Of a stretch of DNA of 10,778 nucleotides, positions 6,588 through 10,778 are shown one piece after another (within the stretch, counting starts at the first letter, position 1; each line of letters begins with the position of its first letter). The notes below the pieces were generated by a model. The model worked only from the letters and a program-made list of their open reading frames with translations, had not been told where the DNA came from and did no database searches. The stretch lies in NCBI GenBank assembly GCA_019510535.1, contig JAEKKE010000184.1, positions 1 through 10,778 of the forward strand. The letters run 5' to 3'. The position numbers were made by a program, and so were the translations under genes. This stretch comes from Acidobacteriota bacterium. GTDB lineage: Bacteria; Acidobacteriota; Terriglobia; Terriglobales; Acidobacteriaceae.

Positions 6588-7799
6588 CTACTTCCCTTTG
6601 AAAGGCTTCTTCAGGTATTTGCGGGCTTCATCAGCCTGACTCTGGTCTCCGACCGGCGCCGAGGCCAACTGGTACTGACGCACGGCATCGTCACGCCGCC
6701 CAAGAAGATCAAGCATCTGGCCCGCATTCAGTTGCGCGCGCTTCTTTACCCAGTCGCTTGCGGCAGGAGCCGATGCCGCGGCAAGGTAGTGATCGGCAGC
6801 GTCATGGATCAGGTTCTGTCCGCGTTCCGCTTCCGCCAGGCCATAGTAGGCCATATGCAACCGGGGCTCGATGAAGTATCCGTTCTTGTGCGCATCCGCA
6901 ATGACTGCCCGATAGGAATCAACCGCGCGCATACCGGTACCGCCGTCCTTCAAAAGATTCGCCTCTTCCAGGCGGAAGAGATAATCATGCGGATATTGCG
7001 CCACCAGGGTCTGGGTTACGCTCAGTGCTTCACCGTATCGTCCATCGTGCCGCAGAAACAGGCTGAGAGCCGTACGAGACTCCACGCTGGTCACGGTTCC
7101 GCGGGCAGCACAGTCCCGCAGCAGGACCAGCCCCTTTTCCTTATTGCCGCCAACGCCGAAGATACCGACCATGATGCGGACCAGCCTGGGAAGGCTGGCG
7201 ACGGCGAACTGTTGAATTCCCATGGCCATCTTTGCGTCCACATAGTCGGGATCGATCTTCAGCACCTCTTCCGAATCAGTACGGGAGGAGAGACCTTCCT
7301 TCGCGGCCTTCGAAAAAGAATGGTCGACCAGCGTTGCGAACGATGCATGCATGCCCTTGGCGTATCCGCGGGCGAACAACGCATCTTTGTCCTTTGGATC
7401 GACCCTCAGGCGACGCTCCGCAAGATCAACTGCTTTGTTGGTCAGTTCTTCGATCCGCTGGCGCGCCGCAGGACTGACATTCGTCTCGCGTTTGTTGAAG
7501 ATAAAGCTGTCATGGGCGTAGTAGGTGGTATCCAGCAGGTCCTGCCGGTAGAGCTCGCGATAGAGCGTGACCAGGAGCTGGTACCCCACCGCCATCGGAT
7601 CCTCGGGATGGGCCGCCTCAACCCTGTCAAAACGCTGGAGTGCGCCGTCGTAATCCAGGTCGTAAAAACGCGCAAACCCTTCCCGGACGCTCGGATCCAG
7701 GTTCAGGGGATTGGTATGGTGTGCCTGTGCCCACACGGGCTGCGAGACGGTCAGAATCCCCGCCGCCACTACACTCACTACAACGCTTCGTACCTTCAT
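6588..7799 (-). CDS. Exported tetratricopeptide-repeat-like protein
   Basis: From the ATG at 7799 the protein has 403 residues. It begins with a typical Sec signal peptide: MKVR, a hydrophobic core VVVSVVAAGILTV, and likely cleavage after PVWA at residue 24. The mature part is helical and repeat-like, with TPR-style segments: YDLDYDGALQRFDRVEAAHPEDPMA (46-70), DPDYVDAKMAMGIQQFA (183-199), RYGEALSVTQTLVAQYPHD (254-272), MAYYGLAEAERGQNLIHDAADHYL (316-339) and NAGQMLDLLGRRDDAVRQYQLA (358-379). TPR domains are scaffolds for protein contacts, so it probably acts in the periplasm or at the outer membrane; its partner is unknown. GGAG four bases upstream favours this start over an ATG at 7820, which would put seven residues before the signal peptide. 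It converges on the DedA-type gene. Confidence 0.8.
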   Translation of the reverse strand: MKVRSVVVSVVAAGILTVSQPVWAQAHHTNPLNLDPSVREGFARFYDLDYDGALQRFDRVEAAHPEDPMAVGYQLLVTLYRELYRQDLLDTTYYAHDSFIFNKRETNVSPAARQRIEELTNKAVDLAERRLRVDPKDKDALFARGYAKGMHASFATLVDHSFSKAAKEGLSSRTDSEEVLKIDPDYVDAKMAMGIQQFAVASLPRLVRIMVGIFGVGGNKEKGLVLLRDCAARGTVTSVESRTALSLFLRHDGRYGEALSVTQTLVAQYPHDYLFRLEEANLLKDGGTGMRAVDSYRAVIADAHKNGYFIEPRLHMAYYGLAEAERGQNLIHDAADHYLAAASAPAASDWVKKRAQLNAGQMLDLLGRRDDAVRQYQLASAPVGDQSQADEARKYLKKPFKGK

Positions 7800-7803
7800 C
7801 AGA

Positions 7804-7807
7804 CTCC
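7804..7807 (-). promoter_or_regulatory. Ribosome binding site that decides the start of the exported TPR-like gene
   Basis: Minus-strand GGAG lies four bases before the ATG at 7799-7797. The upstream in-frame ATG at 7820 has no such site, and its product would bury the signal peptide. Confidence 0.45.
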
Positions 7808-7906
7808 ATCTCACCATCAAATACGTCTTTTGTCTTGACCACTTGCTTCGGGCAACCTAGCGTAAGGTCACTGCAGTATTTGTAATTGGACGCTTCTCCT
7901 GTCTTT

Positions 7907-8314
7907 ATGACGCGGTACGAACTGTTGACTTTGCTTGTGGGAAAGGCCCATGCCAATGGCTTTCCCTTCCGGAAGTGGTACGTTAGCCGCCTTGGTCTGC
8001 CCTGGACCAGTGGCGAAGATGCTATAGCCACGCTCTGTGAGCAGCGACGCTACTACGCCCTGCTTTTTTCTCATGAGTTTGCGTACGCCTTCTGGAAGCC
8101 CGGCGAACCCATCACCTTCCAGGTTCCCTCTCAGAGCTTTCAACGACGCATGGCGGACGGCTCCATTGGCACAGTCATCCGCAAGCCCTATACGCGCCGT
8201 TCCGCCCGCACGGATGCGTGGAAGTACCACCTCCGCGAGATGGCTTCAGCAGAGGAGCCGCTGCGCTACATGCGCCGCTATCTGAATATTGAAGAAGAGT
8301 TCGACGAGACCTAG
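7907..8314 (+). CDS. Uncharacterised 135-residue protein
   Basis: I do not recognise this protein. It is a soluble, basic and aromatic-rich chain with no signal peptide, membrane segment, cysteine cluster or known catalytic motif. Notable stretches are ELLTLLVGKAHANGFPFRKW (5-24), the WTSGEDAIATLCEQRRYYALLFSHEFAYAFW block (33-63) and an Arg-rich C-terminal part ending in the acidic NIEEEFDET. The ATG at 7907 is chosen; an in-frame TTG at 7886 would add seven residues. Neither has a clear ribosome binding site. The case for a real gene rests on the protein-like composition and on its filling the gap between two convincing genes. It is divergent from the exported TPR-like gene and convergent with the second one, so it is probably a single-gene transcript. 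Confidence 0.6.
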   Translation: MTRYELLTLLVGKAHANGFPFRKWYVSRLGLPWTSGEDAIATLCEQRRYYALLFSHEFAYAFWKPGEPITFQVPSQSFQRRMADGSIGTVIRKPYTRRSARTDAWKYHLREMASAEEPLRYMRRYLNIEEEFDET

Positions 8315-8324
8315 GGCGTATCAG

Positions 8325-8336
8325 CAAATTGATTTG
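8325..8336. repeat. Short inverted repeat after the uncharacterised gene
   Basis: CAAAT (8325-8329) and ATTTG (8332-8336) form a small perfect palindrome 11 bases after the stop codon at 8314. It has no T-run and is too short to call a terminator. Confidence 0.25.
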
Positions 8337-8364
8337 AGCTTTGTTAGAAATTCGGCGTGCTCCC

Positions 8365-8430
8365 GCCCCACCCCAGCGTTGCGAGTGTTCATCCCAGAGA
8401 ACAAAGTTCTCTGGGACTCCGAGGGTGGGC
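8365..8430. repeat. Nested palindrome, candidate dispersed intergenic element
   Basis: The core is a perfect 11-bp inverted repeat, TCCCAGAGAAC (8392-8402) and GTTCTCTGGGA (8406-8416), around AAA. It is enclosed by an outer stem of GCCC-C-ACCC (8365-8373) and GGGTGGGC (8423-8430), eight pairs with one bulged C. A competing stem joins CCAGCG (8373-8378) to CGCTGG (8447-8452). Neither strand has a T-run, so an intrinsic terminator is unlikely. The form suggests a REP-like element between two convergent genes. Copy number cannot be judged from one window. Confidence 0.55.
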
Positions 8431-8461
8431 ACCCGTGCGATATAACCGCTGGAGGCCCGCT

Positions 8462-8493
8462 CTAGAAATAGCCTAGCTACTTCAGCGAGGCTA
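8462..8493 (-). terminator. Possible weak terminator at the end of the serine-rich TPR-like gene
   Basis: On the minus strand TAGCCT (8493-8488) and AGGCTA (8474-8469) can pair across a 13-base loop containing the stop codon, followed by TTTCT. The stem is only six pairs, so this is a weak call. Confidence 0.25.
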
Positions 8494-9283
8494 ATGCCTT
8501 CTGTGCCGCCTTTTTGGTCTTCGGCTCGGCATCGGCCTTCAACACCGCCTCGAGGTGCTGACGCGCTTCGTCTTTTTTACCGAGCTTCAGCGCCATCTCT
8601 GCGGCTCCGAGGTGGGCATCCGGGTCGTCGGCAAACTGGTCCAGCGCATCGATATAACGGTTGTAAGCGCCCTGGATGTTTCCGTCTTTGCGGTAGAAAT
8701 CCGCAACCTTCAGATCTTCATCGAAGCGCTGCTCGGGGGTCTGCTTCTTGGTAATCTCACCCCTGCTGCCCAGATCTTTCAACTTCACTCCGGTGGGAGT
8801 CGCCGGACCGGCGTCCTCATCCTCGGCCGCCTTCGACTCGTCGCTGGGCTTGTCACCATTCGGCGATGAAGAACCGGAGGACGACGAAGAGGAAGAACTT
8901 CCTGCAGGGTCATTCGCTGAGGGTGCATCTTCCCCCGGAAACGGAAAGCTCTTCTTGGCATCGGTCGGCGTTACCGGCTTCTGTGCAGAAGGCGCATCTG
9001 CCTCGGACTTTGGTGCCCGGGGTGTGTCCTTTCCTTCGGCCGCATCGGGCTTGGGTTCCTGCGGCGTGTCCTTTCCTTCGGCTGCCTTACGTGACTCGTC
9101 TTCAGGAAACGGAAATGCCTGCTTTACCTGCTGCGGCGTCTGCGGATCGTCTTTCTTTGCTTTTGGATCATCGCAGGCCACGCTTTTACCAGCCGCATCC
9201 TGGCACGGCTTCGTGGGCTGCTGTTGTTGCGACCAACAGAGACCACTCAACATCATGACCGAACTCAAAACCAGCCAACGCAT
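8477..9283 (-). CDS. Exported low-complexity protein with a C-terminal TPR-like domain
   Basis: From the ATG at 9283 the protein has 268 residues. An N-terminal signal peptide (hydrophobic MRWLVLSSVMMLSGLCWS, likely cut near residue 18) leads into a long disordered, charged, Pro- and Ser-rich linker (about 20-180). The linker holds two FPFP motifs (57-60, 113-116), a duplicated 14-residue unit starting AAEGKDTP (67-80 and 81-94) and a serine run (129-140). The C-terminal 80 residues look like TPR units: DLKVADFYRKDGNIQGAYNRY (190-210), then PDAHLGAAEMALKLGKKDEARQHLEAVL (221-248). A plausible site is the periplasm or outer membrane, with the linker spanning space; this is inference. A GTG at 9343 in frame would put 20 basic residues before the signal peptide and is rejected. 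No clear ribosome binding site is visible. Confidence 0.75.
   Translation of the reverse strand: MRWLVLSSVMMLSGLCWSQQQQPTKPCQDAAGKSVACDDPKAKKDDPQTPQQVKQAFPFPEDESRKAAEGKDTPQEPKPDAAEGKDTPRAPKSEADAPSAQKPVTPTDAKKSFPFPGEDAPSANDPAGSSSSSSSSGSSSPNGDKPSDESKAAEDEDAGPATPTGVKLKDLGSRGEITKKQTPEQRFDEDLKVADFYRKDGNIQGAYNRYIDALDQFADDPDAHLGAAEMALKLGKKDEARQHLEAVLKADAEPKTKKAAQKALASLK
9024..9082 (-). repeat. Direct repeat coding for a duplicated 14-residue unit
   Basis: The 17 bases gtgtcctttccttcggc occur at 9024-9040 and again at 9066-9082, 42 bases apart. That is exactly 14 codons, and the repeat encodes the duplicated AEGKDTP segment of the serine-rich TPR-like protein. Confidence 0.8.
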
Positions 9284-9391
9284 ATGTCGTATTAGACGCC
9301 GTGACCCGTGGCGCCGCCAACCCACGTCACCCCATTTGTTCACAGCCGTTCCGTGCTACTCTCTCCCCACAGGGATACACCCACACAGCTT

Positions 9392-9853
9392 ATGCCAGCG
9401 ACACTCGTCATCCGCTCCAGCGCCATCCACGCAGCCGGCTGCTATACCACTACGCCCATCCGTAAGGGCGCACGCATTGTTGAATATGACGGCCCGCGCA
9501 TCACCAAGGATGTCGCCGACGAACGTTATGCTGACCGCTTCGTCACCTACCTTTTCGGCGTGGGCGATCGCAATACTGTGATCGACGGCTTCGGTGCGGC
9601 AATGTTCATCAATCACTCCTGCGACCCTAACTGCGAGACACAGGAGATCGATGAGCGTGTCTTTGTTGTCGCTATCCGTAACATCGCCCCAGGCGAAGAA
9701 CTAACCTATGAGTACAACCTCTACGACTCTGACGAAGAAGATCAGCCTTGCTACTGCGGCGCTACAGTCTGCCGCGGCACGATGTTCAGTGAAGAGGAGA
9801 TACGCCGGCGTAAACGCATTGCCGCACGTACCGCAAAAGCTGGCCGGGCCTGA
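9392..9853 (+). CDS. SET-domain protein (putative lysine methyltransferase) with post-SET cysteines
   Basis: SET domains transfer methyl groups from S-adenosylmethionine to protein lysines. This 153-residue protein is almost nothing but the SET domain. It has the N-terminal strand region AGCYTTTPIRKGARIVEYDG (15-34), the signature FINHSCDPNC (72-81), NIAPGEELTYEYNLYD (97-112) with Tyr106 and Tyr108, and a post-SET segment with Cys120, Cys122 and Cys127 in CxCx4C spacing. Together with Cys77 of NHSC these match the four zinc ligands of eukaryotic SET enzymes such as DIM-5. The tail is rich in Lys and Arg. There is no signal peptide, so it is probably cytosolic; the substrate is unknown. The ATG at 9392 is chosen; a GTG at 9308 in frame would add 28 residues unlike the family. 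It is divergent from the serine-rich TPR-like gene and 82 bases ahead of dnaX. Confidence 0.88.
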   Translation: MPATLVIRSSAIHAAGCYTTTPIRKGARIVEYDGPRITKDVADERYADRFVTYLFGVGDRNTVIDGFGAAMFINHSCDPNCETQEIDERVFVVAIRNIAPGEELTYEYNLYDSDEEDQPCYCGATVCRGTMFSEEEIRRRKRIAARTAKAGRA

Positions 9854-9854
9854 A

Positions 9855-9882
9855 TTTTCATCGTCGTGGATAGCGGGATAAT
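9855..9882 (+). promoter_or_regulatory. Possible dnaX promoter
   Basis: GATAAT (9877-9882) is a good -10 match and TTTTCA (9855-9860) a partial -35 with 16-base spacing. It lies immediately after the SET-gene stop codon and would give dnaX a leader of roughly 45 bases. Confidence 0.35.
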
Positions 9883-9935
9883 CGCGTACCCGCATCTCCA
9901 CACCCCCCACGGCGATACAATCAACGCCAGTAACA

Positions 9936-10778
9936 ATGGCCTATCAGGTTCTTGCCCGCAAGTATCGCCCTCTCCGTTTTGCCGACGTGGCCGGACAGGA
10001 TCACGTCACCCGGACGCTCATCAATGCGCTGGAGCAGCAGCGCATCGCGCATGGCTATATCTTTTCGGGCCATCGCGGCATCGGAAAAACGACCATTGCC
10101 CGCATTCTTGCGTCGGCCCTGAACTGCCGCAATGCCATCGGCTCAGCCGAGCGCCCCACCGCTGAGCCTTGCCTCAAGTGCGACTCCTGCATCGAAATCC
10201 GCCAGGGCAATGCCGTGGACGTCATCGAGATCGACGCCGCCACCAACCGTGGCATCGATGAGATTCGCGAGCTGCGCGACGCCGCCCGCTATCGCCCGGC
10301 GCGGGATCGCTACAAGATCTACATCCTCGACGAGGCACATCAGATTACCGATGCCGCCTTCAATGCTCTGCTGAAGACGCTGGAGGAGCCACCCGACCAC
10401 ATCGTCTTCATGATGGCGACCACCGAGCCGGAGAACATTCCGCAGACCATCCGCTCGCGCTGCCAGCACTTCAGCTTTCATGCGGTTCGCCATGACGACA
10501 TCCTGGCCGAGCTGCGCGGTATTGCCCAGCAGGAAGAGGTCGCCGCTGATGACGCTGCTCTCGCTCTTCTGGCAGAAGCGGGCGATGGTTCCATGCGCGA
10601 CGCTCTCTCCATCATGGACCAGGCCATCGCGTCTGCTCCGGTGGTAGATGGCAAGGCACAACTCGTCGCTACTCAGATTCGCGATCTGATGGGCAGCGTG
10701 CCCAACACGGTCTTTGAAGAGATCCTCGAGGCCGTCAGCGCGAACCAGTCTGCCGTTGTCATTCAGACAGCAGCACGG
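9936..10778 (+). CDS. dnaX: DNA polymerase III subunit gamma/tau, N-terminal part (gene cut by window edge)
   Basis: DnaX is the ATPase motor of the clamp loader, which opens the sliding clamp and places it on primed DNA; the longer tau form also ties the polymerases to the helicase. 281 codons are open from the ATG at 9936 to the edge. They show the AAA+ fold: LARKYRPLRFADVAGQ (6-21), Walker A GHRGIGKTT (45-53), zinc-binding Cys64, Cys79, Cys82 and Cys85, Walker B IYILDEAH (128-135), KTLEEPP (147-153), sensor 1 ATTEP (161-165), the arginine-finger motif RSRC (173-176) and sensor 2 GSMRDALS (218-225). Domain III begins near residue 245. Walker A has His at the second position where many DnaX proteins have Pro. 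No clear ribosome binding site precedes the start. The tau-specific C-terminus is outside the window. Confidence 0.96.
   Translation, partial: MAYQVLARKYRPLRFADVAGQDHVTRTLINALEQQRIAHGYIFSGHRGIGKTTIARILASALNCRNAIGSAERPTAEPCLKCDSCIEIRQGNAVDVIEIDAATNRGIDEIRELRDAARYRPARDRYKIYILDEAHQITDAAFNALLKTLEEPPDHIVFMMATTEPENIPQTIRSRCQHFSFHAVRHDDILAELRGIAQQEEVAADDAALALLAEAGDGSMRDALSIMDQAIASAPVVDGKAQLVATQIRDLMGSVPNTVFEEILEAVSANQSAVVIQTAAR

Noticed and set aside
6732..7838. Rightward open frame of 368 codons opposite the exported TPR-like gene
   Set aside because: It is a reverse-frame shadow of a gene with a clear signal peptide and TPR-like repeats; no recognisable motif is present.
7800..7906. Divergent promoters between the exported TPR-like gene and the unrecognised gene
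   Set aside because: TTGACC followed 17 bases later by TAGCGT on the plus strand has a good -35 but only a three-of-six -10, and nothing better was seen on the minus strand.
8748..9581. Rightward open frame of 277 codons across the serine-rich TPR-like gene and the start of the SET gene
   Set aside because: It is antisense to the exported protein for most of its length and out of frame with the SET domain; its runs of Ser, Gly and Glu mirror the low-complexity linker on the other strand.
1..10778. CRISPR arrays, tRNA or rRNA genes, insertion sequences, phage genes, toxin-antitoxin or defence modules
   Set aside because: No spaced direct repeats, cloverleaf-like sequences, transposase or integrase motifs or paired small toxin and antitoxin genes were seen on either strand.

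Overview
The window is a chromosomal, mostly housekeeping stretch of a moderately GC-rich bacterium. The best guess is an Acidobacteriota member of the Terriglobia/Acidobacteriaceae type. This is inferred from the flavour of the proteins: a long TopA with five zinc ribbons, secreted TPR proteins, and a futalosine-pathway MqnA. No marker gene settles it. There are no rRNA, tRNA, CRISPR, phage or insertion-sequence features.

Layout, left to right. The left edge cuts a small membrane protein on the minus strand (1-192). Next on the minus strand come a DUF427 protein (308-592), DNA topoisomerase I topA (725-3571) and the DNA-processing protein dprA (3733-4905). dprA lies upstream of topA on the same strand. 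A clear intrinsic terminator (671-700) separates topA from the DUF427 gene. Divergently on the plus strand are mqnA (chorismate dehydratase, 4958-5869) and a DedA/SNARE-associated membrane protein (5927-6571). The membrane-protein gene meets, tail to tail, an exported TPR-type protein on the minus strand (6588-7799). Divergent from that is an unrecognised 135-residue protein (7907-8314). It is followed by a 162-base spacer with a strong nested hairpin that looks like a dispersed palindromic element. On its far side is a second exported, low-complexity TPR-like protein on the minus strand (8477-9283). Divergent from it on the plus strand are a compact SET-domain protein (9392-9853) and the 5' part of dnaX (DNA polymerase III gamma/tau, 9936 to the right edge).

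Functional links. DprA handles incoming single-stranded DNA in transformation, TopA relaxes negative supercoils and DnaX belongs to the replicative clamp loader, so three of the genes concern DNA processing, though they are not one operon. MqnA implies menaquinone synthesis by the futalosine route; the other genes of that route are not in the window.

No convincing new multi-gene system was found. The points most worth a second look are the SET protein with an apparently complete post-SET zinc site, the TopA zinc ribbon that seems split by a segment of about 74 residues, the palindromic element at 8365-8430, the DedA-type protein without the usual arginine motif, and the unrecognised 135-residue gene.
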